Below are positions 18,737-27,431 of a stretch of DNA of 64,000 bases, piece after piece (position 1 is the first letter of the stretch; each line of letters opens with the position of its first letter). Both the position numbers and the translations under genes were made by a program. The notes below the pieces were generated by a model. That model was given only the letters and a program-made list of their open reading frames with translations, ran no database searches and was not told the DNA's origin. The stretch comes from Blastocystis hominis (Eukaryota > Sar > Bigyra > Opalinata > Blastocystidae): assembly GCF_000151665.1 (NCBI RefSeq), contig NW_013171816.1, positions 1,436,204 through 1,500,203 on the forward strand. The letters are read 5' to 3'.

Positions 18737-20026
18737 ATGGCTACTACAATTCCTCCTGTGCATAACTACGAATCGCAGATTGTGTTCAGCAATCAGTCCA
18801 ATAACATCAAGTCGACCGATGTGATCAATTGGACGATCGCTCCATCCGGTGATGACGTGTACTTCAATCTCTACAAGTCACGAATGACCTTCAAGCTCAA
18901 GATCACCGGGTTGGCAAATAATGCGAGCAGTTCGTCGAAGGATATCTATGTTCCGGTGAAGAAGAACATGTCGGGCATTGTGAACAACACGAAGGTCACG
19001 TACACCTATTGGAATGGTGAGAACTTGGCATCCTTGCCTCTGAGTGCAGACAATGAGAACATCGGCCAGATCCGGTCACTCTTGAATGCACTCACGGACA
19101 ACAAGCACAACAATGTGGTAAACGAAGGACTGAAGGAACTGTCCTACATCTACTACGATGACCGTGACTACGATACAACCGATAAAACCGCGAGAACTGC
19201 GGCCATCCTGGGTCGACCTTATGGCGGGAAGTTATTCTACAACATGCTCAAGTTCGTACAGCCACCTGGTTCGACCACGGCGTACACGACGATCAATGTA
19301 AACTTTGCAGACATCTTCGAAGGTTGTTCTCAGGAACGATTCATCAATCTCACGCAGATGGATGCTCAGATCTATCCCACGAACGACGATGCATACTTCT
19401 ACATCGATGCTGGCAAAATCAATACCGCTACAAGTCCGGACGCTGTTCCATCAGCCACGGCTTTCACCGGTGTGTACTTCGATACGTGTACGCTTTGGTA
19501 TCACAGTTACAAGACGAGCGATGATTCCACCTTCGATCCTGAAGACACTCAGTTGGTGAAGAATCAGATCATGACCAAGACGTTCCGTATTCCTACTGGC
19601 CAGAACTTCATCGATGATCGTGTGTTGGTTAACTTCCCCGTCAAGATGATGTTCATGATGTTCACGGACGACAATGGCGATTTCTCGACACTCAAGGATA
19701 TTCGATTCAAACGTATCTCATTGAACATCGCTGGTGAACAGAAGCGTATCATCAATGTGGACAACACGAACACACCTGATGGAATTGATCACACGTTCTT
19801 TGAATGGATGGACTATCTTTGCAATAGTCGTTCCGACGAGTACGATACGCTGTTGACGTACAAGACGTGGTTGAATCAGTTCCGCATCTTCGCCTTCCCG
19901 TTAGCCGAGTGGTTCCCGATGCGAGCATCGAATCAGATCCAATTCGAAATCGAGTTGGAAGACGAGGTTGCAGCGACGACCCAGATGCACCTCATCATGA
20001 TCCGTGCCAACACTGTGGGAGCGTAG
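18737..20026 (+). CDS. Probable Polinton major capsid protein (double jelly roll)
   Basis: 429 residues, MATTIPPVHNYESQIVFSNQ at the start. Evidence is indirect: size in the range of small double-jelly-roll capsid proteins, strongly beta-rich composition, an N-terminal half and a C-terminal half of similar design, conserved-looking NFPVKMMFMMFTD and KTWLNQFRIFAFPLAEWFP, and a C-terminal strand MHLIMIRANTV of the kind that closes the second jelly roll. It lies one gene upstream of the packaging ATPase, the usual neighbourhood. No other ORF in the element fits better, but the 1,040-residue protein at 27,428 is a rival structural protein. Confidence 0.6.
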   Translation: MATTIPPVHNYESQIVFSNQSNNIKSTDVINWTIAPSGDDVYFNLYKSRMTFKLKITGLANNASSSSKDIYVPVKKNMSGIVNNTKVTYTYWNGENLASLPLSADNENIGQIRSLLNALTDNKHNNVVNEGLKELSYIYYDDRDYDTTDKTARTAAILGRPYGGKLFYNMLKFVQPPGSTTAYTTINVNFADIFEGCSQERFINLTQMDAQIYPTNDDAYFYIDAGKINTATSPDAVPSATAFTGVYFDTCTLWYHSYKTSDDSTFDPEDTQLVKNQIMTKTFRIPTGQNFIDDRVLVNFPVKMMFMMFTDDNGDFSTLKDIRFKRISLNIAGEQKRIINVDNTNTPDGIDHTFFEWMDYLCNSRSDEYDTLLTYKTWLNQFRIFAFPLAEWFPMRASNQIQFEIELEDEVAATTQMHLIMIRANTVGA

Positions 20027-20094
20027 CTTCCCCAAGCGTAAGGCTAACTTTGAGGCGACGAAGTCGCCTTGGGAGGCATCGCAGATGCCTCCAT
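20017..20094. repeat. Degenerate double-hairpin cluster after the capsid gene
   Basis: GGGAGC-gta-GCTTCCC, then GGCGAC-gaa-GTCGCC and GGGAGGCATC-gca-GATGCCTCC, with mismatches; apparently an older copy. It overlaps the last codons of the capsid candidate. Confidence 0.65.
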
Positions 20095-20138
20095 AACTAA
20101 TATCACTTAAAGATTTCAATAAATAAATATAAATAGAT

Positions 20139-20708
20139 ATGAGCAACAAGATTCAGGTTTTCGATCTTTCCAATGCTTCCAATGTGTCTCTCACTTCGAA
20201 TGGATTCAAGAAAGAAGGCGAATCGGCTAAGTATGTTTGCAAGATCACCGATGCTACCATTGTTTTCGTGGGCGACAACTCAAAGTTCAACACTGACAAG
20301 AAGAAGCAATTCAACACTAACAAGAAGAACCAATTCAACACTATCACCATCACACTGCCCAAGGAGCAATCGGAAGAGTTCAAAAGAATTCTTGATGAGA
20401 CGAAGAGAGATAGTCGATCGTACAGTGAATACGAAGGTGAGATCCAGTTCAAAGTGAAATTGAGTCCGAACACGAAGATCGTGAATAACGACAAGAAGCC
20501 TATCAAGATCGATCTGCGAAATGTGCCCTGTGCCGATCTTCGCGAATACAAGGATGCAACGATCGATCTTGTGGTGACCGGGGAGAGCAAGGAGTTCATG
20601 AAGGAAGATAAGGACGGCAAAAACACCGAGTTCTCGTACACAACTCTCACAGCAACGCAAATCAAGATCAAGGATAAGAATAGTGTCTTCGATTGCGATT
20701 TCCTGTAA
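20139..20708 (+). CDS. Polinton ORF, possible minor structural or DNA-binding protein
   Basis: 189 residues, MSNKIQVFDLSNASNVSLTS. Lys-rich, with a short internal duplication (NTDKKKQFNTNKKNQFNT) and a C-terminal DKNSVFDCDFL. The overall strand pattern (ATIVFVGDN, EIQFKVKLSPN, ATIDLVVTG, YTTLTATQIKIKD) suggests a single beta domain like an OB fold or jelly roll. It sits between capsid candidate and ATPase, spaced 62 bp from the ATPase start. No family recognised. Confidence 0.45.
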   Translation: MSNKIQVFDLSNASNVSLTSNGFKKEGESAKYVCKITDATIVFVGDNSKFNTDKKKQFNTNKKNQFNTITITLPKEQSEEFKRILDETKRDSRSYSEYEGEIQFKVKLSPNTKIVNNDKKPIKIDLRNVPCADLREYKDATIDLVVTGESKEFMKEDKDGKNTEFSYTTLTATQIKIKDKNSVFDCDFL

Positions 20709-20769
20709 ATGGCTACCGTGGTTGCTGTGACTAGCTTTTCACTTTGGCTGTCGTGGTTGTCATGAATAA

Positions 20770-22113
20770 ATGGAAGAATCCCCATACATTCCTAACATTG
20801 ATACAACATTGCTCGCTATCAAGAACCGAATAAGACGATTTAACCATCGATGTCCGTATAACAACAAACGATTGACAAGAAGAACAGAAAATACGCTCAA
20901 TCAAGCCGAAGTAATGCAGGATACCATCAAACAACGGATGGAGAATGAAACCGATGAAGAGAAGAGCAAGCAATATGCCAAAATACTGCGAGAACTAGCC
21001 GACTATATCCAGCCAGAGCAAACCATTGACGAGCAATTGCAGGATCTTCGACAGAACAAGGAGAGCATGGGCATTATGAAGTTCGACTGGGAACTTGATT
21101 GCCAGGACACATTCCTCAATCAATTCACACTCATCATTGCTCCTTCCAAGTCGGGTAAGTCGTTCCTCATCAATCAGTTGTGCTACGAGATACCTCACTC
21201 GTTCGACAAGATCTGCTTCTTCATGGGAAAGGTCAGCTATGAAAACAAGTGTCCACAAGTGCTCAAACATGTCGCCAACAAAGCAGGCATCAAGACACAA
21301 TGGATCAACACTGACGGAGGGGGATCGGAGATTCCCCCGTTCACGGATAGCGAGGACGTCGCGTACAAACAATTGAATGACGATGGATCAAGTGTGGCGA
21401 TCTACAACGATACCACATATCCGTCCATCTACATCTTCGACGATCTGTACACGAAGCCGAACGATCACTGGGTAGTGAACTTCATGGACACCATGGCTTG
21501 CATGAGTCGACATCGAAAGACCAGTTGTTTCATTGCATTCCAAGGATTCTCTCGATTGAGCAACAAGATTCTGGATAACGCCACTCGAATCTTCTTGTAC
21601 TACGACATCCTTGGACGCGAGGATTTATGGCGCAAAATGAAAATACCTCCGCCATCCAATCTGTCCGAGGTACTTCGTGATATCCAGATGGGCATGCACA
21701 CACGATGGTACTACCTGGACGACGACTCGTTGGTCGAGTATGTTCCATACGAACTGAGTAGCAAACAACAGGCAATCAACAAACTGCGATCGAAGTTACC
21801 GAAGGCATTGAGTGATGAACGAAAGAGGAAGGAAGTGGAAGAGAAACAACGACAAGTACAACAACTCGAGCAGGAACTGGGACGACAGGGAGGAACGAGA
21901 AGGGAGGAAAAGAGAGACAAGAGCCGCACGTACAATCTCTTGGACATCAAAGAGGCCGTTGAAATCAAACCACAGGACTATAGCAAATCCATCAACACGA
22001 AGGAATTCCAGTTCGTACAGAAACCGAGGGATGGCATGGCAAACTACACACCTCCAGAACCAACCAAGCACAAGAAAGGCAAAGGATTGCGTTCTAAGTA
22101 CGACTTGACATAG
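20770..22113 (+). CDS. Polinton genome-packaging ATPase (FtsK/HerA superfamily)
   Basis: 447 residues. Walker A is in LIIAPSKSGKSFLINQL, Walker B in YPSIYIFDDLYTKPND, and a sensor-like region follows in MSRHRKTSCFIAFQGFSRLS. This arrangement is that of the A32-like ATPases that pump DNA into icosahedral capsids. An N-terminal ~110 residues and a basic coiled C-terminal tail (RKRKEVEEKQRQVQQLEQEL) flank the motor. Its presence with protease and capsid genes marks a virion-forming lineage. Confidence 0.88.
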   Translation: MEESPYIPNIDTTLLAIKNRIRRFNHRCPYNNKRLTRRTENTLNQAEVMQDTIKQRMENETDEEKSKQYAKILRELADYIQPEQTIDEQLQDLRQNKESMGIMKFDWELDCQDTFLNQFTLIIAPSKSGKSFLINQLCYEIPHSFDKICFFMGKVSYENKCPQVLKHVANKAGIKTQWINTDGGGSEIPPFTDSEDVAYKQLNDDGSSVAIYNDTTYPSIYIFDDLYTKPNDHWVVNFMDTMACMSRHRKTSCFIAFQGFSRLSNKILDNATRIFLYYDILGREDLWRKMKIPPPSNLSEVLRDIQMGMHTRWYYLDDDSLVEYVPYELSSKQQAINKLRSKLPKALSDERKRKEVEEKQRQVQQLEQELGRQGGTRREEKRDKSRTYNLLDIKEAVEIKPQDYSKSINTKEFQFVQKPRDGMANYTPPEPTKHKKGKGLRSKYDLT

Positions 22114-22220
22114 GGAGGAGACTACGCTTCCTCCCGGGGACACGCAGTGTCCCCTCCTTAATCGGGATGACCAAAGAGGGGCGAAACTATGTTTCTCTCC
22201 CGAGGCGACATTGTCGCCTC
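22113..22220. repeat. Two double-hairpin elements after the ATPase gene
   Basis: At 22,113-22,154, GGGAGGA../TCCTCCC and GGGGACAC-gca-GTGTCCCC. At 22,177-22,220, a decayed pair including GAGGCGAC-att-GTCGCCTC. Between convergent genes, where they could also act in transcript ending. Confidence 0.7.
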
Positions 22221-22253
22221 CAAAGTGAAAATGGGTTTATTATTCATTTACTT

Positions 22254-22643
22254 CTACAACCTCTGGATAGCAAAGTCAACAGCGTCGTGCGTGTACAAGT
22301 GAAGGAGTGCCAGGTAGCCACAGTTGTTGGCAAAGATCGACTGGTATTTCACTTTGTTCACACGGAATACACGGTTCGTACCTGCCAGCGGGAAGTCATT
22401 CATCTCGCCAAAGCTGTCCTGGTAGTTCAGTGTGCCATCGGGTTCGTGGAAGCAAGACATGAAGTGCCCGAGGTTGCCACCGTCTTCAAAGGGTATCCAG
22501 ATGATGCAATTCGCTGGTTCTTTGCACTTCTTTGCCAAGGACTTGTACTTGTCCAATTCCATCACATCGAAGTCAGGTATCTCGAGTTGTTTGGCCAAGG
22601 AACGGACTTCATCGAAAGTCATTGGTTCAGCATCCACATTCAT
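22254..22643 (-). CDS. Polinton maturation protease (adenovirus-type cysteine protease)
   Basis: 129 residues. Catalytic context is visible in order: His in GNLGHFMSCF, acidic/Asn position and Gln in LNYQDSFGEMND, Cys in NNCGYLALLHLY, matching the C5/Ulp1-type fold used to process virion proteins. Length fits the compact Polinton versions. The neighbouring minus-strand protein (22,715) has repeated GGA(L/I) sites that look like substrates. Confidence 0.85.
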   Translation of the reverse strand: MNVDAEPMTFDEVRSLAKQLEIPDFDVMELDKYKSLAKKCKEPANCIIWIPFEDGGNLGHFMSCFHEPDGTLNYQDSFGEMNDFPLAGTNRVFRVNKVKYQSIFANNCGYLALLHLYTHDAVDFAIQRL

Positions 22644-22673
22644 GTAGCCGTGCTTGTATAGCCTACCTAATAC

Positions 22674-22714
22674 GGAGGAAGCAGAGCTTCCTCCCGGGGC
22701 AGCGTCGCTGCCCC
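22674..22714. repeat. Double-hairpin element between protease and GGAL protein genes
   Basis: GGAGGAAGC-aga-GCTTCCTCC followed by GGGGCAGC-gtc-GCTGCCCC. Confidence 0.8.
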
Positions 22715-23809
22715 TCAGTACACTCTCCTTCGAATCACTGACTCGTGCATCTTGTTCTCGTTCTGTGGAAGGGCTGTGAGGATGCGATTCTTTTTTTTCG
22801 TCTGGACTTCAATTGCTTGTGTCTCGTTGTCCAGGTCAGAAACATCGTAACCAGTGCCGGCTTTGCTTTCCTTGCCCTGAATCTGGTTTGCCACATCGCT
22901 AACCGAATGGGACGACGAAGTCGTCCCGGCGGAACGAAGTTCCGCCACCGTACCCTTCGCCATGTCACCTATCACATTCGCGAGCTGCTTCACGGTGTCC
23001 GATCCTGTCTTGTTGCTCACATAGTTCACACCCTTGTTGATCGCGTTGTTCGCAGCATTCGTGCCAGCATTGACCAGAATATCGGTGATGGGTTTCAACT
23101 TCTCGGCATTGTTGTCGTACCAACCTTTGATCTTGTTCCAAGCATTCTTGAAGAACGTGCCAACACGACTTGAACCGGCGTACAAGGCTCCACCTCGGAC
23201 TTCAATGTTTTTACTTTGTCGTTCGATGGCTTTCATGGTCTTCAACACGTCGTCATAATCGCTAGGGTTGATTCCATTGAGGAACACAGCAGAAGCACCG
23301 CCGAATTTCAGCGCGCCACCCTCCTTACCCTTCACTAGCTCTTTGAGGCTTGAGATGATCTGTGGAGCCATCTGAATGAGTGCTGGGATGATCGTGGCAG
23401 CAAGAGTACCAAGTGCTCCGCCTTTCTTTAGTCCGGTCAGCTCGTTCATCAATTGCGCTTCATTGAATGCCAGTGCGCCACCTGTGTCCGAAGAGAAGCC
23501 AATGGCACCACCAGAAGCATTAGATTTACAACCTCCTCCTGAGCTAACGTCCTTGGTCGCCCCATTGAAAGCAATAGCTCCAGCACTTTTCGCCGAAGTT
23601 CGCTTCGTTGGAAGCCTTCGGCTTCCCGGGAGAGCTTCGCTCTCCCTCGTCGCTCCTCGTTTCTTCCCTCTCTTTGATTGCACTGGTGCTTCGAGTTCCT
23701 TGTGAAGATTCAATGTCTTGCGTCGGTCCACGATCGTTCCACTATCCTGTTCTCGGAAATCGGGTTCGCCATAGAAAGCAGATATATCAACAGTGAATGG
23801 AATTGCCAT
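22715..23809 (-). CDS. Polinton minor virion protein candidate with repeated GGA(L/I) sites
   Basis: 364 residues, MAIPFTVDISAFYGEPDFRE. At least six sites of the form GGAL, GGAI or GGAS break the protein into short segments (GGAIGF, GGALAF, GGALGT, GGALKF, GGASAV, GGALYA). Double-glycine sites of this type are what adenovirus-type proteases cut, and cut precursors such as adenovirus pVI and pX have similar amphipathic segments (here LAATIIPALIQMAPQIISSL and FFKNAWNKIKGWYDN). I infer a precursor processed by the adjacent protease to give membrane-active or DNA-condensing peptides. Two double hairpins are embedded in the coding region. Confidence 0.6.
   Translation of the reverse strand: MAIPFTVDISAFYGEPDFREQDSGTIVDRRKTLNLHKELEAPVQSKRGKKRGATRESEALPGSRRLPTKRTSAKSAGAIAFNGATKDVSSGGGCKSNASGGAIGFSSDTGGALAFNEAQLMNELTGLKKGGALGTLAATIIPALIQMAPQIISSLKELVKGKEGGALKFGGASAVFLNGINPSDYDDVLKTMKAIERQSKNIEVRGGALYAGSSRVGTFFKNAWNKIKGWYDNNAEKLKPITDILVNAGTNAANNAINKGVNYVSNKTGSDTVKQLANVIGDMAKGTVAELRSAGTTSSSHSVSDVANQIQGKESKAGTGYDVSDLDNETQAIEVQTKKKNRILTALPQNENKMHESVIRRRVY
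22909..22946. repeat. Double-hairpin element inside the GGAL protein gene
   Basis: 38 bp: GGGACGAC-gaa-GTCGTCCC then GGCGGAAC-gaa-GTTCCGCC. It adds Ser/Thr/Gly/Ala-rich residues without closing the frame. Confidence 0.85.
23610..23646. repeat. Second double-hairpin element inside the GGAL protein gene
   Basis: GGAAGCC-ttc-GGCTTCC then GGGAGAGC-ttc-GCTCTCCC, flanked by TTCGTT and TCGTCG. Confidence 0.8.
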
Positions 23810-23817
23810 TTATGTAT

Positions 23818-23857
23818 GGGGAAATCGTAGATTTCCCCGGGGAAGCTACGCTTCCCC
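23818..23857. repeat. Double-hairpin element upstream of the GGAL protein gene
   Basis: GGGGAAATC-gta-GATTTCCCC then GGGGAAGC-tac-GCTTCCCC, within 10 bp of the start codon at 23,809. Confidence 0.83.
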
Positions 23858-23895
23858 ATTCGTACAAAGTGAAAAGAAGATCAAAGATATATACA

Positions 23896-24909
23896 TTAGC
23901 CATTGAAACCTTGTGTAACGAACATATCCTTGATCGTGTTGTACGTATTTTGCAGATATTGCTCGAATTGTTGATCTACATTGACAGCAAACCGTTTGAT
24001 CTTGTTTTTCATGTAGTCCAAATAATCAGGAGTTAGATCCTTACTATTAGCTACTCGTATGAAGAAACTCATCAGTTCGGGGTCTTCATTTCGATCACGA
24101 TAAGCCCTGAAGAGACGTGAGAATCCAAGGTCATTTGCAAATTGAGCGAAAACAGGATTGTTGAAATTGCGAGCAAGCAAACTTGAGAAAGCAATGAAAT
24201 CTTCGCGAGTATCATCGCTTTCCCAACTTTCCTTGGTGTCATTAGAATCTTTACTTTCATACGCGTCAATCAAGGCTGCAGCTCGATTCACTTGATCGAT
24301 TGCTTGAGGTGTGAAACTAGCATTTACACTTTCAGATTGACGACCGTCCAGTACAATCACAGGTTGAATTTGTGGCTGATTCCGGAAATATTCATATGAT
24401 TGCCAAATGGCATCCATTAAGTTCTGGATTCCTCTCATATTCTGCTGATACAATTGTTGATATAATTGTTCCCGGGACAGCTGAGTATCAGCAAAATGAT
24501 TACTCATTGTAGTAATCAGCTGACCAGTTTGAGCATGTCCATCAACAACTGCATTACCAACATTTGTCAACAGGTTGTTAGTTTGAGTCTGATTGTCAGT
24601 GAGTTGGCTACTCATGGAATTGAATCCATTTGTCAACATGTTAGCCGTCTGAGTCTGATTGTCAGTGAGTTGTTTACCAACTGCATTAATACCTTCTGTC
24701 AACAGGTCAGTAGTTTTAGTCTGATTATCAGCAAGTTGGCTACTCATGGAATTGAATCCATTTGTTATCAGGTCAGTAGTTTTACCCATAGCATTCATAC
24801 CATCCAATAGTTGTTTCCTAGTTGCCTTTCCCTCTTCTGCAACAACTTTACCAAGAGTTACCAATTTCATATTCATAAGCGCTATTCTATTAGAAATACC
24901 TCTAAACAA
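23896..24909 (-). CDS. Polinton fibre-like coiled-coil protein with tandem repeats
   Basis: 337 residues, MFRGISNRIALMNMKLVTLG. Residues ~35-125 carry four to five repeats of ~20-25 residues built on the phrase LTDNQTQT(A/N)NLLTNGFNS, spaced for a parallel trimeric coiled coil. Then comes a segment with polar Gln/Tyr (QQLYQQLYQQNMRGIQNLMD) and a helical C-terminal domain. It follows directly (9 bp) a second coiled-coil gene. Best read as part of a spike or fibre; no family recognised. Confidence 0.55.
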   Translation of the reverse strand: MFRGISNRIALMNMKLVTLGKVVAEEGKATRKQLLDGMNAMGKTTDLITNGFNSMSSQLADNQTKTTDLLTEGINAVGKQLTDNQTQTANMLTNGFNSMSSQLTDNQTQTNNLLTNVGNAVVDGHAQTGQLITTMSNHFADTQLSREQLYQQLYQQNMRGIQNLMDAIWQSYEYFRNQPQIQPVIVLDGRQSESVNASFTPQAIDQVNRAAALIDAYESKDSNDTKESWESDDTREDFIAFSSLLARNFNNPVFAQFANDLGFSRLFRAYRDRNEDPELMSFFIRVANSKDLTPDYLDYMKNKIKRFAVNVDQQFEQYLQNTYNTIKDMFVTQGFNG

Positions 24910-24918
24910 AGGTGCAAA

Positions 24919-26370
24919 TCAATTGAATGATTCAACCAACCGTTTGTTAATTGCTTCATACGATTTTGCCAACTCAGCAGATACGAATTTCTGAATGAAG
25001 CTGTTTCGCTCTATCCACTGTTGCAAGAAATGATTGTATTGCTTCGTCATGAACTCTGTCAATCCATCGATTCGCATTTCACTTTGCGTTGGAATCAATG
25101 CTTGGATATCAGCAATTATAAAATGATCAGATTTGATTTCAATTCCTTGGAGAGGATTAGGTTTGTTTTCAATTCCTTGGAGACGAGCTTCGACTCCTTG
25201 CAGATATCTATTACTCTCCTCAATCACAGCCTTCTGTTGATTTACCAAGTCACCAATTTTCTGGATCAAATTGTCATCTCCTGTTGCAATGCTTGTTGCC
25301 ACTTCAGCATACTTATCACTCAACGACTTGATTCCATCGTTCGTATTTGTCAATTTTGTTTGTACACCTTCCAACAATTCTAACATCTTAGGATAACCCT
25401 TGTCCTTATCTTCCAGGAAATTGATTCGTTGTGCTACATAAGCTATTGCATTATAAATATTGCCAAGGTTCACCTGGATATCAAAGCTCTTCATCACAGT
25501 TATCACTTCATCCAACTTGTTGATAATGGACGTCACATCCATCTGTTGTACGATCTGATTCGTCACATTCAGAGGTTGTTGTTCAGGTTTGATCAACCAC
25601 CGATCACGTTCAACGCGACCTTCAGCTACCAAATCTCTATATTTCGTACTACCTCGTTTCGTAGTGTGTGTCACACCTCTTTTATATGCCGTAGTATTAT
25701 CGTCATTCCACAGCAGGACATCTCGATTTGGATCACCTTGTTCTGTCACATCGTCTCGCAAGCCAGCAAAATCATTGATAATCGCTGCATTCTGTTGAGT
25801 AACTGTGTTGATACTATCTCCCATCTGTTGAGCTGCACCCGTTATGGCATCAGCAGCATTCTTCATTTCGTTGATGCTAGTTCCAAGATCACCAGTTATA
25901 TTCACGATTTGTAATTCGCCAACCTGTGATCTCTGGTAGCGGATACGATAGGGTGATACAGGTTCATATCCAAATGGATTATCAAAGATAGCTCGTTTCT
26001 CCATGTCAGACAACTCGTGATTCACAGACTGGACAATGATCTTGTTGAATTGTTTGTCAATTTTAGCATTGTAGACCACGTTGTCCTCGAATGAGTACAA
26101 CAGTACGTTCTCATCGTCAATTCGCTGCATTTGATATCCACGCATGTCAGAGACGGATACACGGCGACGTTCAGCGGGTGAGAGATTCATGTACGAATCA
26201 AACAAGGTTCGCTTCTGTCGCCATTGTTCGCTCCTCATTCGCTGTTGATTGAATTCACTTTCAACGACTTTATCGAAATAACGATTCAACATCTTGTCCA
26301 TCATGTTTCTCGACTTCACTTTGTGTGGCTTGTATCGAATGATTGGAATTGTAGCAACGTATTCATCCAT
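24919..26370 (-). CDS. Polinton coiled-coil structural protein
   Basis: 483 residues, MDEYVATIPIIRYKPHKVKS. Basic N-terminus with many Arg (NRYFDKVVESEFNQQRMRSE), a globular N-terminal third, then long helical heptads (INKLDEVITVMKSFDIQVNL, ANSIATG-like breaks, VEARLQGIENKPNPLQGIEI). Together with the preceding ORF it may form a two-part fibre. No catalytic motif. The paired order of two coiled-coil genes in one direction suggests a single transcript. Confidence 0.5.
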   Translation of the reverse strand: MDEYVATIPIIRYKPHKVKSRNMMDKMLNRYFDKVVESEFNQQRMRSEQWRQKRTLFDSYMNLSPAERRRVSVSDMRGYQMQRIDDENVLLYSFEDNVVYNAKIDKQFNKIIVQSVNHELSDMEKRAIFDNPFGYEPVSPYRIRYQRSQVGELQIVNITGDLGTSINEMKNAADAITGAAQQMGDSINTVTQQNAAIINDFAGLRDDVTEQGDPNRDVLLWNDDNTTAYKRGVTHTTKRGSTKYRDLVAEGRVERDRWLIKPEQQPLNVTNQIVQQMDVTSIINKLDEVITVMKSFDIQVNLGNIYNAIAYVAQRINFLEDKDKGYPKMLELLEGVQTKLTNTNDGIKSLSDKYAEVATSIATGDDNLIQKIGDLVNQQKAVIEESNRYLQGVEARLQGIENKPNPLQGIEIKSDHFIIADIQALIPTQSEMRIDGLTEFMTKQYNHFLQQWIERNSFIQKFVSAELAKSYEAINKRLVESFN

Positions 26371-26412
26371 TTACTATGGGAGGAACAATGTGGGGCGACT
26401 TTGCCGTCTCCC

Positions 26413-27102
26413 CTACTTTACTTTGGTGTAACACGAAATCGTGAATGAGATGTACACATTCGAATTCAAGGAGATCGGACGGTCATTCGCGTCTGTCAGT
26501 ACCCAATCAATGTAGTCCAGGTTCGATTGTTCAATCACATCGATCGATAGGTTGTCCCAGGTGATCATGTTGTTCAGTCCCATCGATACATGAATCAGGT
26601 TATCGATCAACGGACTCTTCAGACCGAATGTTTGAGCATTGATACTACTGTAGATTCGGATCACACTCATGCCATTCGTGATGTCGTAGGGTTCACTCGC
26701 TACCATGCCTGCCTCAACGATACCTTCCAACTTGAGGATACTCGTGTAATCAGGTGCGCCACTAAGGTCAACAGCGGTCGCCACATCACTGTTCAAGTAT
26801 GCTCGGTTAACATCGTCTACCTGGATGGAATCGGCTATCGCACGGCATAACTCGGTAATCGAGTAGTAGCCAGGACCGACGTTGTACACCATTTCAAACC
26901 CTGACAGCATTTGAACCTTCACCACATTCATTGCACGAATGTTCCATAGAGACGTTGTATCGATCTTGCATGTAATCGAAGTGATCTTGTACACAAGGTC
27001 ACGAGGCATGATCACTGTGTTGAACGTTTCATGGTATCGTTCGTTGTTCTTCGGAATTACTGTATTGTGGTTAATCACACTCACCGGTAGTGCACGACTC
27101 AT
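26413..27102 (-). CDS. Polinton capsid-associated protein, single copy of a module repeated in the 27,428 gene
   Basis: 229 residues, MSRALPVSVINHNTVIPKNN. The central PGYYSITELCRAIADSIQ...VDLSGAPDYTSILKL and late ITNGMSVIRIYSSINAQTFG, then LTDANDRPISLNSNVYISFT, all recur with the same spacing at the C-terminus of the 1,040-residue protein encoded by the next-but-one gene. The pattern is strand-rich and compatible with a jelly roll, so penton or minor capsid is my leading inference. Confidence 0.5.
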   Translation of the reverse strand: MSRALPVSVINHNTVIPKNNERYHETFNTVIMPRDLVYKITSITCKIDTTSLWNIRAMNVVKVQMLSGFEMVYNVGPGYYSITELCRAIADSIQVDDVNRAYLNSDVATAVDLSGAPDYTSILKLEGIVEAGMVASEPYDITNGMSVIRIYSSINAQTFGLKSPLIDNLIHVSMGLNNMITWDNLSIDVIEQSNLDYIDWVLTDANDRPISLNSNVYISFTISCYTKVK

Positions 27103-27431
27103 TTACTTTGGAGAACATGGAAGTGAATGCACACTGTAATCGGCATTGGCAGGGCAATCGTTGCACCAGTCTTATCGGTCAACGAGAATGACCATTTGCG
27201 ACTTTTGGGTACCACGACGTTCATGTGTGCATTCTCCGTAAACTCCTCGTTCAATACAACCAACGGAGACTGTCGTCGTTCTTGCATGTTGTTCACTCGA
27301 TCAAGGACAAGGCAGGTGCCAGGCGATTCTCCTTTCATAGTCACTCGATCGATTACCATGTCGCTTTTGATGAGATTGTTACTCGTGAATTCATGTTCGT
27401 ACGTTCGAGCAATGTTGAACACTAGATTCAT
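27099..27431 (-). CDS. Small Polinton ORF between the two module-bearing genes
   Basis: 110 residues, MNLVFNIARTYEHEFTSNNL, beta-like composition (RKWSFSLTDKTGATIALPMP). It overlaps the stop/start of both neighbours by 4 bp, a coupling that favours a real gene transcribed with them. Function unknown. Confidence 0.5.
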   Translation of the reverse strand: MNLVFNIARTYEHEFTSNNLIKSDMVIDRVTMKGESPGTCLVLDRVNNMQERRQSPLVVLNEEFTENAHMNVVVPKSRKWSFSLTDKTGATIALPMPITVCIHFHVLQSK

